Source: Gammaproteobacteria bacterium (GTDB lineage: Bacteria; Pseudomonadota; Gammaproteobacteria; Enterobacterales; Psychrobiaceae). Taken from it: DNA of 64,000 nt. The notes under the pieces are model-generated. The model saw nothing but the letters and a program-made list of their open reading frames with translations, made no database searches and was not told the DNA's origin. The position numbers and the translations under genes were made by a program. This document shows, piece after piece, positions 54,634-64,000 of the stretch; position 1 is the first letter of the stretch; each line of letters begins with the position of its first letter. The stretch covers positions 1-64,000 of the forward strand of contig JABSRU010000008.1 of NCBI GenBank assembly GCA_013214965.1. The letters are read 5' to 3'.

Positions 54634-55710
54634 ATGGATAAGACTCAAATTAATGTACTAATATGTGATGACTCTTTAATCAATTGCATGGTGCTTTCCT
54701 CGTTAGTCCAAGAACATTTTTCGGCCAATGTTTCAATTCTTACTGATCCTCGAGTTGTTTTCAGTAAAATTCAATCCACTAATATCGATCTATTATTCCT
54801 CGACATCGAAATGCCGTATCGCAGTGGCCATGAGGTGATGCAAGAAGTCCGATTGACATATCAGATTGATGATCTTCCGATCATTATTATTTCGGGCAAA
54901 GAGGGTAATGACGTGCGTAATCGTACACTGGCAGCCGGTGCTAATGATTTTATTCATAAGCCTTTCGATCCGGAAGAAGTCGTATTAAGAACTCGCAATA
55001 TTATAAATATGTTGGCACATCATAATGCGCTACTGAGTATGAATAAAAAACTAGAACAGTTAGTGCGTGAGCGAACAATTGAGCTGGAGATGTCCAATGA
55101 TGCACTCATCCATACGTTAGCAAGAGCGGGAGAGCTCAGAGATGATAATACCGGGCAGCATGTGGTACGTGTTGGGCAATATTCTAGACTATTGGCTGAA
55201 AAATTAGGCTTACCCAGTGCCGTGGTGTATATGATTGAAAAAGCGGCGCCATTACATGACATTGGTAAAATTGGTATTTCAGATCGTATTTTATTAAAAC
55301 CAGGTCGTTTAACTAGCAAAGAACGTCGTGTTATTAATACTCATATTGATCATGGAGTCGCTTTATTGGGGGACGTTAATTCTGAGATTTTACAGATGGC
55401 TCGAAGTATTATTTTGTCTCATCATGAGAAATGGAATGGTACGGGTTATAATGTTGGGCTATCTGGTCATTCAATTCCAATAGAGGGAAGAATTGTGGCA
55501 ATCGCCGATGTATTTGATGCTCTGACCACTGCTCGTCCTTATAAAATGGCTTGGCCAGTTGATAAAGCCATTTCATTAATTGAGCAGGAGGCTGGTATTT
55601 CATTTGACCCAGCCATTGTGAAAATATTTATAGAAAATATCGAAGAAATATTGGCGATTCGTGAAGAGTATTCAGAAGATAAAGTAGCTGTCACTGAGCA
55701 AATTATGTAA
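54634..55710 (+). CDS. Response regulator with HD-GYP c-di-GMP phosphodiesterase domain
   Basis: A 358-residue protein. The receiver (about 7-125) has the acidic pair (ICDDS), phospho-Asp in LFLDIEMP, and Lys in FIHKPFDPEE. A coiled coil (about 130-155) leads to the HD-GYP domain: the HD motif in LHDIGKIG, the block HIDHGVALLGD, HHEKWNGTGYN in place of HHEKWNGTGYP, and DVFDALTTARPYK. The metal ligands look complete, so degradation of c-di-GMP is likely. The partner kinase is not obvious; the hybrid kinase at 26-30 kb is distant. Its end overlaps the DUF1289 gene by 8 bases. Confidence 0.92.
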   Translation: MDKTQINVLICDDSLINCMVLSSLVQEHFSANVSILTDPRVVFSKIQSTNIDLLFLDIEMPYRSGHEVMQEVRLTYQIDDLPIIIISGKEGNDVRNRTLAAGANDFIHKPFDPEEVVLRTRNIINMLAHHNALLSMNKKLEQLVRERTIELEMSNDALIHTLARAGELRDDNTGQHVVRVGQYSRLLAEKLGLPSAVVYMIEKAAPLHDIGKIGISDRILLKPGRLTSKERRVINTHIDHGVALLGDVNSEILQMARSIILSHHEKWNGTGYNVGLSGHSIPIEGRIVAIADVFDALTTARPYKMAWPVDKAISLIEQEAGISFDPAIVKIFIENIEEILAIREEYSEDKVAVTEQIM

Positions 55711-55900
55711 GGTTATTTTGCACTTCTATAATGCGTTTGATTATCTGTCGTTTCGTTTCATCACTTGAACTAGACCAAGTTAATATTTCATCTATCGTAC
55801 GATGACAGCCAGTACATATTTCATCATGATTTAGTTTACACTGAGCGACACAGGGTGAGCGCAATGTTTTAGGGTCGAGAGTTACGGTTAACTTTTGCAT
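55703..55900 (-). CDS. DUF1289 small cysteine protein
   Basis: A 65-residue protein with the DUF1289 pattern SPCVAQCKLNHDEICTGCHRT, whose four cysteines suggest a metal site, followed by a helical tail ending in an Ile/Arg-rich segment. The family's function is unknown. It is often found next to tsaE or fes-type genes in relatives; here it is divergent from tsaE. Although short, the conserved cysteine pattern makes it a real gene. Confidence 0.85.
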   Translation of the reverse strand: MQKLTVTLDPKTLRSPCVAQCKLNHDEICTGCHRTIDEILTWSSSSDETKRQIIKRIIEVQNNLT

Positions 55901-56003
55901 TGCTTTATTGTATGTGATTTTTTAGCGTTTATCTTCCTTAATAGTCAATCGATATTAATTTCTGGTATAATTTTTGTTTTAGCGAATAATAATCAAACAT
56001 ATT

Positions 56004-56474
56004 ATGCATGATGACTATATTTCCCGTGAATTTTCTTTAGCTGACAGTGAGCAAACTATTGCGCTTGGTCGCCAATTAGCACTTGTTTGTGTCCAAGCCA
56101 CCACCATCTTTTTACATGGTGATTTGGGGGCAGGGAAAACGACGCTTAGCCGTGGTTTTATTCAGGCACTTGGCCATAAGGGCAATGTGAAAAGCCCAAC
56201 CTATACCTTAGTTGAACCTTATGAACTGGCGCCTTGGCGCGTTTACCATTTCGATTTGTATCGGGTCTGTGACCCTGAAGAGTTAGAGTTTATGGGTATT
56301 AGAGATTATTTTAATAGCGATAGTTTATGCCTAATAGAATGGCCTGATCGCGGTTTTGGCTTGTTGTCGACGCCTGATATTGAACTAACCCTGAAATATA
56401 TTGGTCAACAAAGAACTGCTTATTTACAGGCGCGTAGTGAAAATGGTTCAAAAATATTGGCAAAATTGTCATAA
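56004..56474 (+). CDS. tsaE: tRNA t6A biosynthesis ATPase TsaE
   Basis: A 156-residue ATPase of the t6A37 tRNA modification complex (with TsaB and TsaD). The P-loop GDLGAGKTTLSRG and the segments SPTYTLVEPYE, YHFDLYR and LIEWPDRG are all present. Its start opens the conserved run tsaE-amiB-mutL-miaA-hfq-hflX-hflK-hflC. The stop is 10 bases before the amiB GTG. Confidence 0.96.
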   Translation: MHDDYISREFSLADSEQTIALGRQLALVCVQATTIFLHGDLGAGKTTLSRGFIQALGHKGNVKSPTYTLVEPYELAPWRVYHFDLYRVCDPEELEFMGIRDYFNSDSLCLIEWPDRGFGLLSTPDIELTLKYIGQQRTAYLQARSENGSKILAKLS

Positions 56475-56484
56475 GGAAGTGAGA

Positions 56485-57819
56485 GTGAAATTAAAATATT
56501 TGGTGTTGTTATTCTTATTTGTTGTGACGACGGTATCGTTGGCCGCCCCAATTAACAAACTGCAAGATGTCCGAGTTTGGCCGTCACCCGATAAGTATCG
56601 AGTGGTGTTCGATCTAACTCAACAACCCAAGTTTAGTTATTTCACTCTGCAACATAGCGATCGGTTAGTGATTGATTTTGAACGATCAAAATTAGCGACT
56701 ACCTTGTCTAAACTTAAATTTTCAGGGCGATTAGTCAAAAAAATAAGAACCAGTAAAGCCCCGAAAAAAGGCATGATGAGAATTGTGATTGAACTAACAC
56801 AAGCCATTGAGCCTCGAATATTCTCCCTACCACCGACCGGCCCTTATGGTGATCGGTTGGTGATTGATTTTGTTAAAAAATCATCCATTAGTGCGTCCAC
56901 AAAGATTAAAAAAACCGTTAAAACCAGTGCCGATAAAAAATCACAGAACAGAGATATCGTGATTGCGATTGACGCCGGACATGGTGGTGAAGATCCTGGT
57001 TCCATTGGCGCCAGTGGTCGTTATGAAAAACACATCACCTTAGGTATCGCTAAATTACTGGCTAAAAAAATAAATAACACGCCGGGGCTAAAAGCCGTAT
57101 TAACCCGAAAAAGTGATTATTATGTCGGGCTGAATCGTCGTTCTGAAATTGCGAGAAAGGCGAAAACTGACTTGTTGGTCTCGATCCATGCTGATGCTTT
57201 TACCTCACCGAAACCCAGTGGAGCGTCGGTGTTGGTGCTATCAATGAAACGAGCTAATACTGAAATTGGTCGCTTTCTTGAAAAACAAGAGCGTTATTCT
57301 GAGTTACTGGGTGGCGTTGGTGAAATTATTGACTCAAGCGAAAATGAAAAATATTTAGCCCGAACCTTAATTGACATGTCGATGGGAAATTCGATGGAAG
57401 AAAGCTATGAGATTGGCGATGATATTTTAGCTCGCTTAAAGCAGATCACTAATGTTCATAATGATAAACTCATTTTGGCGAGCTTAGCGGTATTAAAATC
57501 GCCAGACTTTCCATCATTAATGGTTGAAACCGGCTTTGTCTCTAATCCCCAAGATGAACGGAAGTTGTATAACACAGCACATCGTAAAAAATTGGCAACG
57601 GCAATTTATCTCGCTATTAATCAATACTTTAAAAAGAACCCGCCGAGCGGCTCTTTATATGCTAATCAACGAAGCTTAATTCATAAAGTTAAGCGTGGCG
57701 AATCATTGTCTGTGGTCGCTCAGCGTTATCATATTAGTATCACGGCCTTAAAAAAACACAATGCTTTGCGTAGTAATAATTTGCGGATCGGCCAAGTGTT
57801 AAAAATCCCTTTGAGCTAA
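56485..57819 (+). CDS. amiB: N-acetylmuramoyl-L-alanine amidase AmiB
   Basis: A 444-residue periplasmic cell-division hydrolase. The signal peptide (VKLKYLVLLFLFVVTTVSLA) is followed by an AMIN domain (about 25-125), the Amidase_3 catalytic domain (about 155-385; zinc-site segments IDAGHGGEDPGSIG, SIHADAF and VETGFVSNP) and one LysM repeat at the end (about 398-444). It separates daughter cells when activated by EnvC-type factors. GTG at 56485 is chosen because AAGGAAG lies 5 bases upstream and the signal peptide then begins correctly; an open frame to 56401 overlaps tsaE and is not needed. Confidence 0.96.
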   Translation: MKLKYLVLLFLFVVTTVSLAAPINKLQDVRVWPSPDKYRVVFDLTQQPKFSYFTLQHSDRLVIDFERSKLATTLSKLKFSGRLVKKIRTSKAPKKGMMRIVIELTQAIEPRIFSLPPTGPYGDRLVIDFVKKSSISASTKIKKTVKTSADKKSQNRDIVIAIDAGHGGEDPGSIGASGRYEKHITLGIAKLLAKKINNTPGLKAVLTRKSDYYVGLNRRSEIARKAKTDLLVSIHADAFTSPKPSGASVLVLSMKRANTEIGRFLEKQERYSELLGGVGEIIDSSENEKYLARTLIDMSMGNSMEESYEIGDDILARLKQITNVHNDKLILASLAVLKSPDFPSLMVETGFVSNPQDERKLYNTAHRKKLATAIYLAINQYFKKNPPSGSLYANQRSLIHKVKRGESLSVVAQRYHISITALKKHNALRSNNLRIGQVLKIPLS

Positions 57820-57838
57820 ATGACTTGAGTTCCTTATT

Positions 57839-59659
57839 ATGAGTATTGAAATATTATCCCCGCGCTTAGCTAACCAAATTGCCGCCGGGGAAGTGGTCGA
57901 GCGACCGGCTTCAGTGGTCAAAGAGTTGGTTGAAAATTCCATTGATGCCGGTGCTAGCGACATTTCGATTGAGATTGAACTCGGTGGTGCAAAGTTAGTT
58001 AAGGTACGAGACAATGGTAGTGGGGTTGCTAAGGAGCAATTAACATTAGCGTTATCACGTCATGCCACCAGTAAAATATCTACGTTGGATGATCTCGAAG
58101 CTATCGTGTCTCTGGGATTCAGGGGAGAAGCATTAGCCAGTATTAGCTCGGTTTGTCGTCTGACTTTTACCTCCAAAACACAACAACAAAGTGAAGCATG
58201 GCAAGCTTATGCGCAGGGGCGTGATATGGCGGTTGAAATTATTCCCGCCTCTCATCCTGTGGGAACCACGGTTTCGGTTGTGGATCTATTTTTTAATACC
58301 CCGGCGAGACGGCGATTTTTACGGACCGAAAAAACTGAATTTAGTCATATTGATGAACTCTTTAAACGTTTTGCTTTAAGTCATTTTGAAATTAAATTTT
58401 TGATAAAGCATAATGGTAAAATATTACAAAACTTACAAATAGCAACCACTCAAGCTCAACGAGAACGGCGAGTTGCCGCATTATGTGGTAAGAACTTCAT
58501 CGAGCATGCCATTGCGATTACCAATGAGCACCATGAGATAAAACTAAGTGGTTGGCTGGCATTGCCGCAAGGGTGCAAAAGCCATAATGATGTTCAATAT
58601 TGTTATGTTAATGGCCGGATGATGCGTGATAAATTGATTAATCATGCTATCCGGCAGGCTTATCAAGATTGGTTGCCAGAAGGGTTAGTACCAAGTTACA
58701 TTATTTACATTGAGATGCCCGCCAATCAAGTGGATGTTAATGTGCATCCGGCGAAACATGAAGTTCGCTTTCATCAATCGCGAATGGTCCATGATTTGAT
58801 TTTTACGGTGTTAAACTCTGGATTGAGTCAAGCATTGTCCCAGTCAGCGCAAAGTGTATCAGCTGTTGCTAGTCATGATTATGGGCAACATAGCAGCATC
58901 GATGAAGTTCAATCTCACCAAGGGGATTATCAATCGACGGGTTCTTGTTCCGGTATTAGTCGTGGTGGGAGCGGGAATTACACACCAACCAAGCCAATAG
59001 TTAATTTAGAACAAGCGGCGTTGTCTTATCAATCTTTACTATCGACCCCTGGGCTTTCTGCCATCACCGGGGTAGCTAATAATACAGAATTTAGTGAAAC
59101 CGAGCTGTTTGGTCAGCCATTATCGGTCATTAACGATAATTTTCTGTTGATTAAACGGCAAAATATTATCGAACTATTGTCATTACATCGCTTGGCAACC
59201 TTAGTCAATCAGAGTGAATACCAAACACAATGGCCGCAGGGGTTTCGTGGGCAACCCTTATTATTACCAGTAGCAATCAAAGTCGATAGGGTATTGATTG
59301 AACAAATAGAACATCATCAACAATTATTTCGTCGCTTAGGGATTGAATTATCGGTTCGAAGCCCCCAAATTATAGTTAAGCAAGTGCCGAGCATGTTACG
59401 ACAGCAAGATATTGCGATGGTCATTCCACAATTGTTGCAACTATTGATGCAGCAATCGCATTTATCAGCGTCTGATCATGAGCTTAGAGAAGTGATTTGT
59501 GGTTGGTTAGCAGGTTTTAACCAGGACGCATTCTCGATGGCGCAGGCAAGCAATTTATTAGCGCGAGCAGAGTCACACCATGATTTTTTATTAAATAATT
59601 TAAAAAATATGATTAAAAGTGTTGATTTTTCTAAAATAATTGATAATTTTACTCAATAA
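57839..59659 (+). CDS. mutL: DNA mismatch repair protein MutL
   Basis: A 606-residue GHKL ATPase linking MutS to MutH or strand excision. N-terminal motifs are [19 protein letters not shown], the ATP-binding ENSIDAGAS and [13 protein letters not shown]-like HATSKIS, and [13 protein letters not shown]. The [12 protein letters not shown] block closes the ATPase half, and the C-terminal dimerisation domain (about 430-600) is complete. The C-terminal domain lacks an obvious DQHA(x)2E(x)4E endonuclease motif, as in MutH-containing bacteria. It starts 19 bases after amiB. Confidence 0.97.
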   Translation: MSIEILSPRLANQIAAGEVVERPASVVKELVENSIDAGASDISIEIELGGAKLVKVRDNGSGVAKEQLTLALSRHATSKISTLDDLEAIVSLGFRGEALASISSVCRLTFTSKTQQQSEAWQAYAQGRDMAVEIIPASHPVGTTVSVVDLFFNTPARRRFLRTEKTEFSHIDELFKRFALSHFEIKFLIKHNGKILQNLQIATTQAQRERRVAALCGKNFIEHAIAITNEHHEIKLSGWLALPQGCKSHNDVQYCYVNGRMMRDKLINHAIRQAYQDWLPEGLVPSYIIYIEMPANQVDVNVHPAKHEVRFHQSRMVHDLIFTVLNSGLSQALSQSAQSVSAVASHDYGQHSSIDEVQSHQGDYQSTGSCSGISRGGSGNYTPTKPIVNLEQAALSYQSLLSTPGLSAITGVANNTEFSETELFGQPLSVINDNFLLIKRQNIIELLSLHRLATLVNQSEYQTQWPQGFRGQPLLLPVAIKVDRVLIEQIEHHQQLFRRLGIELSVRSPQIIVKQVPSMLRQQDIAMVIPQLLQLLMQQSHLSASDHELREVICGWLAGFNQDAFSMAQASNLLARAESHHDFLLNNLKNMIKSVDFSKIIDNFTQ

Positions 59660-59669
59660 GAGTTTAGCC

Positions 59670-60620
59670 GTGACAGCACAAGTATTACCGAAAGCAATTT
59701 TTTTAATGGGACCAACGGCGAGTGGCAAGACTGAACTGGCTATTAGGCTGTGTGAACAGTTTAATTGTGAGATTATCTCGGTTGACTCAGCATTAATTTA
59801 TCGTGGTATGGATATTGGTACCGCGAAACCCAATGCGGAAGAAATTAGTCGAGCACCACATCGCTTAATTAATATTCTTGATCCCAAAGAGGCTTATTCA
59901 GCGGCCGATTTTAGACGCGATGCCTTGAAAGAAATGGCCGATATCGTCAGTCGGGGAAAAACACCTTTGTTGGTGGGTGGCACCATGCTTTATTTTAAGG
60001 CGCTAGTCGATGGTTTATCGCCATTACCGGCCGCTGACCCTGTGGTGCGTGCTGAAATTGAACAGCAAGCGCAGCAACATGGCTGGCAATGGGTCCATGA
60101 GCAGTTGATGAAAATTGACGTGGTCTCGGCCACCCGGATTCATCCCAATGATCCGCAACGGGTGTCGCGAGCTTTAGAGGTGTATCGGATTACTGGTAAA
60201 TCGATGACGGAGTTAACGGCTGTGATTGATAACGATTTACCTTTTAATGTCCATCAATTTGCAATATACCCTGATGAACGGAGCGAATTGCATCAGCGGA
60301 TTGAGCAACGGTTTAAATTAATGATTGCTCAAGATTTTGAACAGGAAGTCGTTAAGTTATATAAGCGAGGTGATTTACATCTCGATTTACCGTCGATGCG
60401 CTGTGTCGGTTATCGACAAATGTGGGAATATTTAGCGGGTAAATTAGACTATGACGAAATGGTCTATCGCTCAATTGTAGCGACGCGTCAATTAGCCAAA
60501 CGTCAGATGACTTGGCTAAGAGGATGGGATAAGCTACATAGATTACAAACGCCATCACAAGAACATGGTGAGGCGACAATTGTTCAAAATATTGAACAGA
60601 TTAAGTATATTGTTGGCTAG
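59670..60620 (+). CDS. miaA: tRNA dimethylallyltransferase MiaA
   Basis: A 316-residue enzyme that adds the isopentenyl group to A37 of tRNAs reading UNN codons. The P-loop [15 protein letters not shown], the [17 protein letters not shown] segment, the [10 protein letters not shown] block and [16 protein letters not shown] are clear. The GTG at 59670 gives exactly the E. coli length and lies just after the mutL stop with a TAAGAG site; the open frame reaches back to a TTG at 59640 inside mutL. It is followed by hfq after 90 bases. Confidence 0.97.
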   Translation: MTAQVLPKAIFLMGPTASGKTELAIRLCEQFNCEIISVDSALIYRGMDIGTAKPNAEEISRAPHRLINILDPKEAYSAADFRRDALKEMADIVSRGKTPLLVGGTMLYFKALVDGLSPLPAADPVVRAEIEQQAQQHGWQWVHEQLMKIDVVSATRIHPNDPQRVSRALEVYRITGKSMTELTAVIDNDLPFNVHQFAIYPDERSELHQRIEQRFKLMIAQDFEQEVVKLYKRGDLHLDLPSMRCVGYRQMWEYLAGKLDYDEMVYRSIVATRQLAKRQMTWLRGWDKLHRLQTPSQEHGEATIVQNIEQIKYIVG

Positions 60621-60710
60621 TCTTTGGTTAGAATTGCTTTTTTTGAATTCCAGACTAGTTTATTAATAAAAATAAACGCATACATTCAAATTAGAATAAA
60701 AGGAATAATT

Positions 60711-60965
60711 ATGGCAAAGGGGCAATCATTGCAAGACCCATTCTTAAACGCGCTTCGTCGTGAGCGCGTCCCGGTCGCAATCTATCTAGTTAATGGTATT
60801 AAATTACAAGGCCAAATTGAGTCGTTTGATCAATTCGTTATTTTACTTCGTAACACCGTGAGTCAAATGGTCTACAAACATGCAATTTCGACCGTAGTGC
60901 CGGCTCGTCCGTTTACGGCGCATCATGCACATACTGAAGAAAATGAAAGTAATAAAGAAGAGTAA
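60711..60965 (+). CDS. hfq: RNA chaperone Hfq
   Basis: An 84-residue hexameric Sm-like protein that pairs small RNAs with mRNAs. It begins [20 protein letters not shown], with the Sm1 region ([15 protein letters not shown]) and Sm2 motif (YKHAIST). The C-terminal tail (about 66-84) is short compared with E. coli Hfq (102 residues) but, like it, acidic at the tip. The open frame extends upstream to 60624, but the ATG at 60711 is the family start and has a nearby purine-rich site. Confidence 0.98.
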   Translation: MAKGQSLQDPFLNALRRERVPVAIYLVNGIKLQGQIESFDQFVILLRNTVSQMVYKHAISTVVPARPFTAHHAHTEENESNKEE

Positions 60966-60975
60966 GGGTTAATTT

Positions 60976-62274
60976 TTGTTTGATCGTTATGAGGCCGGCG
61001 AATTAGCCATACTAGTCCATATAGATTTTTCAGCAGAAAGTGAACGCGAAGATTTAGAAGAGCTTGAATTACTGGTGTCTTCCGCAGGGGTTACAGCTTG
61101 CGGAAGGATTACTGGTACCCGAAATTCAGCAAAAGCTAAATATTTTGTCGGTACTGGTAAAGCTGATGAAATCGCTGAGGCGGTAAAATTATTAGGCGCA
61201 AATATTGTTATTTTTAATCATGCGCTAACGCCGTCACAAGAGCGTAACTTAGAAGCATTATGTCAGTGCCGCGTACTCGATCGTACTGGATTGATCTTGG
61301 ATATTTTTGCCCAACGTGCCAGAACGCACGAAGGTAAATTACAAGTGGAACTCGCGCAGTTGCGCCATATTTCAACGCGGTTAATCCGTGGTTGGACCCA
61401 TCTAGAGCGTCAAAAAGGCGGGATCGGGCTACGCGGCCCCGGTGAAACGCAGTTGGAAACCGATCGTCGTTTATTACGGGCTAGGATTAAAAATATTCAG
61501 GCACGCTTAGCTAAAGTCAGTAAGCAGCGAGATCAAGGTCGTCGAGCACGTAGTCGTGCCGAAGTACCAACGGTTTCTTTGGTTGGTTATACCAATGCGG
61601 GTAAGTCGACCTTGTTTAATCAATTAACCTCGGCCAATGTTTATGTGGCCGATCAATTATTTGCAACGCTCGATCCGACGTTAAGAAAGATTGATGTTGA
61701 GGATGTCGGCGAGGTGATTTTAGCGGATACTGTTGGGTTTATCAGGCACTTACCCCATGATTTGGTCGCTGCATTTCAGGCGACACTACAAGAAACACAA
61801 CAAGCTAATTTGTTACTGCATGTGATAGATGTTGCCGATCCGCGTAAAACAGATAATATAGAGCAAGTTACTAAAGTATTAGCAGCGATTGAAGCGGATG
61901 AAGTGCCGCAGTTGTTAGTCTGTAATAAGCTTGATAGTCTTGATGACGACATTGCGCCACGTATTGACCGTGATGATCAAGGTAAGCCAATTAGAGTGTG
62001 GCTTTCAGCGCGTACAGGCGCTGGCTGTGAGCTCTTAACGCTTGCGCTTACTGAATTGTTATCGGGTCAAATTGTCAATCATCAGCTTTTATTGCCGATT
62101 GACGTTCAAGGACGACTGCAAGGCTTGTTGTATAAGTTTGAATGCGTTGAGTCCCAATCATTTGATGATGAAGGCAATATGCGTCTAACGATTAGATTGC
62201 CAATCATTGATTGGCAACGACTACTGAAAAAAACCGCGGGTGAATTAAACCAATTTGTCATTGAGCGGTCTTAA
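60976..62274 (+). CDS. hflX: Ribosome-associated GTPase HflX
   Basis: A 432-residue GTPase that splits stalled or heat-damaged ribosomes. The N-terminal domain carries GTGKADEIAEAV and the glycine-rich GGIGLRGPGETQLETDRR. The G-domain has G1 GYTNAGKST, G3 DTVGFIRHLP and G4 CNKLD. The start is TTG (LFDRYEAGE), matching the MFDRY start of relatives and backed by AAGGG 7 bases upstream. It follows hfq after 10 bases. Confidence 0.97.
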   Translation: MFDRYEAGELAILVHIDFSAESEREDLEELELLVSSAGVTACGRITGTRNSAKAKYFVGTGKADEIAEAVKLLGANIVIFNHALTPSQERNLEALCQCRVLDRTGLILDIFAQRARTHEGKLQVELAQLRHISTRLIRGWTHLERQKGGIGLRGPGETQLETDRRLLRARIKNIQARLAKVSKQRDQGRRARSRAEVPTVSLVGYTNAGKSTLFNQLTSANVYVADQLFATLDPTLRKIDVEDVGEVILADTVGFIRHLPHDLVAAFQATLQETQQANLLLHVIDVADPRKTDNIEQVTKVLAAIEADEVPQLLVCNKLDSLDDDIAPRIDRDDQGKPIRVWLSARTGAGCELLTLALTELLSGQIVNHQLLLPIDVQGRLQGLLYKFECVESQSFDDEGNMRLTIRLPIIDWQRLLKKTAGELNQFVIERS

Positions 62275-62304
62275 TAAATTATTTTAAATTAAACTGGAGT
62301 TATT

Positions 62305-63450
62305 ATGGCCTGGAATGAGCCTGGAAATAAGGGCAAAGATCCTTGGGGTGGCAATAAAGGTGGCAAAGATCAAGGACCACCTGATCTTGATGAAGTTATC
62401 AATAATCTAACCAAAAAAGTCACCAGCATTTTTGGTGGCAAGAGCGGCGGAAATTCGAGCGGCGGTAGCAGCTTGTCTGGTCCTGGTTTAGCATTAGTGG
62501 GCTTAATTGCTGTTGCCGTGTGGGTAGTCAGTGGCTTCTATACTATTAAAGAAGCGGAGCGTGGTTTTGTGTTACGTTTTGGTCAGTCTTACGAAACGGT
62601 TGACCCTGGTTTACATTGGAAAGCGACATTTATTGATAATGTGATCCCCGTTGATATTCGTACTATTCGTTCATTTTCATCCGCTGGTTTTATGTTAACT
62701 AAAGATGAGAACGTGGTACGCGTTGAAATGGATGTCCAATATCGCGTAGTCGATCCTGAGCAATTCCTGTTTAGCGTGGTTAGCCCATCTAATTCATTAA
62801 GCCAAGCGATGGATAGCGCATTGCGTTATGTCGTTGGGCATACCACTATGGATGATTTGTTAACCACTGGTCGTGAAGTTGTACGTCAGCAAACAGCGGT
62901 TGAATTAGGCAAGATCATTGAACCTTATAACTTAGGTCTTGAGATTGTCGATGTTAACTTTTTACCCGCTCGTCCGCCGGAAGAAGTCAAAGGTTCATTT
63001 GATGACGCCATTGCCGCACAGGAAGATGAAGAACGTTATATCCGTGAAGCCGAAGCTTATGCCTTAAGTATTGAGCCTCGCGCTCGTGGTCAAGTACGTC
63101 GTCTTGAGCAAGAAGCTAAGGCCTATAAAGCCCAAGCTATCTTAAAAGCCAGTGGTGAAATTGCGCGCTTTGATAAATTGTTACCGCAATATCAAGCCGC
63201 TAAAGAAGTGACACGTCAGCGTATTTATCTTGAAACTATTGAACATGTTTATAGTAACACCAGTAAAGTGATGGTGGATGTTGATGGGGGTAATAACATG
63301 ATGTATTTACCGCTTGATCAAATTATTAAGCAATCAAATAGCCAAAATTCCGCACCTCGCGCGACATCGACACTGATGCCACGTAATACCGTAATGCCTG
63401 AGAGTTTAAGAAACTTTTCACGCGACGCGACTCGCCAAGGGAGAAATTAA
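62305..63450 (+). CDS. hflK: FtsH protease modulator HflK
   Basis: A 381-residue SPFH-family membrane protein that, with HflC, forms the cage around FtsH. A Gly/Lys-rich cytoplasmic N-terminus (1-70) precedes one membrane span (about 55-80) and the SPFH domain (IKEAERGFVLRFGQ, then GLHWKATFIDNVIPVD). A charged coiled coil follows (about 255-320). Length and layout match the family. HflC is encoded 3 bases downstream. Confidence 0.97.
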   Translation: MAWNEPGNKGKDPWGGNKGGKDQGPPDLDEVINNLTKKVTSIFGGKSGGNSSGGSSLSGPGLALVGLIAVAVWVVSGFYTIKEAERGFVLRFGQSYETVDPGLHWKATFIDNVIPVDIRTIRSFSSAGFMLTKDENVVRVEMDVQYRVVDPEQFLFSVVSPSNSLSQAMDSALRYVVGHTTMDDLLTTGREVVRQQTAVELGKIIEPYNLGLEIVDVNFLPARPPEEVKGSFDDAIAAQEDEERYIREAEAYALSIEPRARGQVRRLEQEAKAYKAQAILKASGEIARFDKLLPQYQAAKEVTRQRIYLETIEHVYSNTSKVMVDVDGGNNMMYLPLDQIIKQSNSQNSAPRATSTLMPRNTVMPESLRNFSRDATRQGRN

Positions 63451-63453
63451 TCA

Positions 63454-64000
63454 ATGAAACGTTTAGGATTGATTGTAGTTGGAGCCCTAGCACTGGCCGC
63501 TTACTTATCACTGTTTGTGATTTATGAAGGCCAACGTGGGATTAAAGTTCGTTTTGCCGCCGTGTTAAAAGACGACGCCGGAAAAACTGAAATCTTCGAA
63601 CCTGGTTTGCATTTTAAAGTGCCATTTATTGATAAAGTTAAGGTGCTGGATGCTCGTATTCAAACCCTTGATGGTGAGCCTGATCGTTTTGTTACTTCTG
63701 AAAAGAAAGACTTAATTGTTGACTCATACGTTAAATGGAAAATTGAACATTTCGATGTTTATTACCTAGCAACCGGTGGCGGTAATAAATTTAGCGCCGA
63801 AAACCTGTTAAAGCAAAAAGTCAGTGACGGTTTGCGTAATGCCTTTGGTACTCGAACCATTGCTCAAATAGTCTCTGGTGAACGTAGTGAATTAATGGAT
63901 CAAGCCTTAAGAGAAGCTTCTATTAAAGCCAAAGACATTGGGATTGTGTTAGTTGATATGCGCGTTAAGCAGATTGAATTGCCGCAAGCGGTTCGTAGCA
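63454..64000 (+). CDS. hflC: FtsH protease modulator HflC, 5' part
   Basis: The first 182 codons of hflC; the gene runs off the window end (family length about 290-335). A membrane anchor (LGLIVVGALALAAYLSLFV) is followed by the SPFH domain (YEGQRGIKVRFAAV, then FEPGLHFKVPFIDKVKVLDA, then DLIVDSYVKWKI). It pairs with HflK from the gene just upstream. The ATG at 63454 is preceded by AGGGAG. Confidence 0.96.
   Translation, partial: MKRLGLIVVGALALAAYLSLFVIYEGQRGIKVRFAAVLKDDAGKTEIFEPGLHFKVPFIDKVKVLDARIQTLDGEPDRFVTSEKKDLIVDSYVKWKIEHFDVYYLATGGGNKFSAENLLKQKVSDGLRNAFGTRTIAQIVSGERSELMDQALREASIKAKDIGIVLVDMRVKQIELPQAVRS

Noticed and set aside
55409-55603. Minus-strand 64-codon frame inside the HD-GYP gene.
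   Set aside because: It lies antisense within conserved codons of the HD-GYP domain and has no recognisable protein features.
56401-56484. Longer amiB start overlapping the end of tsaE.
   Set aside because: GTG at 56485 has AAGGAAG at the right distance and opens directly into the signal peptide; the upstream extension is charged and unlike a leader.
1-64000. CRISPR arrays, tRNA or rRNA genes, intact insertion sequences or prophage.
   Set aside because: No regularly spaced short repeats, no cloverleaf-like or rRNA-like sequence, and no transposase, integrase or phage structural gene were recognised.

Overview
The window looks like chromosomal DNA of a marine, flagellated, AT-rich gammaproteobacterium of the Alteromonadales type (Shewanella / Moritella / Psychromonas neighbourhood). 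This rests on its gene content: rsd-nudC-hemE, plsB, rapA, a PanP-type aspartate decarboxylase, AsnC, aroF-tyrA-pheA, tsaE-amiB-mutL-miaA-hfq-hflX-hflK-hflC, many c-di-GMP proteins, and dispersed intergenic repeats. Genus cannot be fixed from the sequence alone.

Layout. 1-8.5 kb: the 3' end of a giant Ig-repeat adhesin, followed by its own type I exporter: a TolC-like protein, an HlyD-like adaptor, two small single-span membrane proteins, a MotA/TolQ-like channel subunit fused to an EAL domain, and a divergent ABC exporter. The architecture resembles the Salmonella SPI-4 Sii system (SiiE adhesin; SiiC/D/F exporter; SiiA/B proton channel), with a c-di-GMP domain built into the channel subunit. 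This is the strongest candidate for an undescribed system. 8.5-9.3 kb: relics, including a decayed BspA/DUF285-type surface protein. 9.3-12.6 kb: a PAS-GGDEF-EAL protein and an Aer-like PAS chemoreceptor in one likely operon, with a perfect FNR palindrome upstream. 12.9-18.8 kb: plsB, rsd, nudC, hemE and a nitroreductase, with clear hairpin terminators. 19.2-22.1 kb: a spondin-domain protein and a bufferin-type RiPP operon (cysteine-rich precursor, DUF692 maturase, DUF2063 partner). 22.3-25.2 kb: rapA. 25.4-26.4 kb: a decayed Calx-beta/thrombospondin-3 adhesin.

26.4-34.4 kb: a large hybrid histidine kinase overlapping a zinc metalloprotease gene, and a Ser/Thr kinase-like protein. 34.6-38.6 kb: cytochrome c, an ABC-2 exporter, a PCu(A)C copper chaperone and queG. 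38.6-43.2 kb: a four-gene BMP-type (nucleoside) ABC importer. 43.2-47.8 kb: an orphan membrane sensor, then aroF-tyrA convergent with pheA. 48.1-53.5 kb: a small secreted protein, an M14 carboxypeptidase, PanP and Slt. 53.5-54.3 kb: a MITE-like element with inverted ends that supplies the stop codon of asnC. 54.5-55.9 kb: an orphan intrinsic terminator, a REC-HD-GYP regulator and a DUF1289 protein. 56.0-64.0 kb: the conserved tsaE-amiB-mutL-miaA-hfq-hflX-hflK-hflC cluster, cut inside hflC by the window end.

The housekeeping blocks appear intact. The accessory material concerns surface adhesion, c-di-GMP turnover and copper handling. Three separate loci hold intact or decayed large surface proteins, which suggests repeated gain and loss of adhesins. 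No tRNA, rRNA, CRISPR array or intact insertion sequence was seen.
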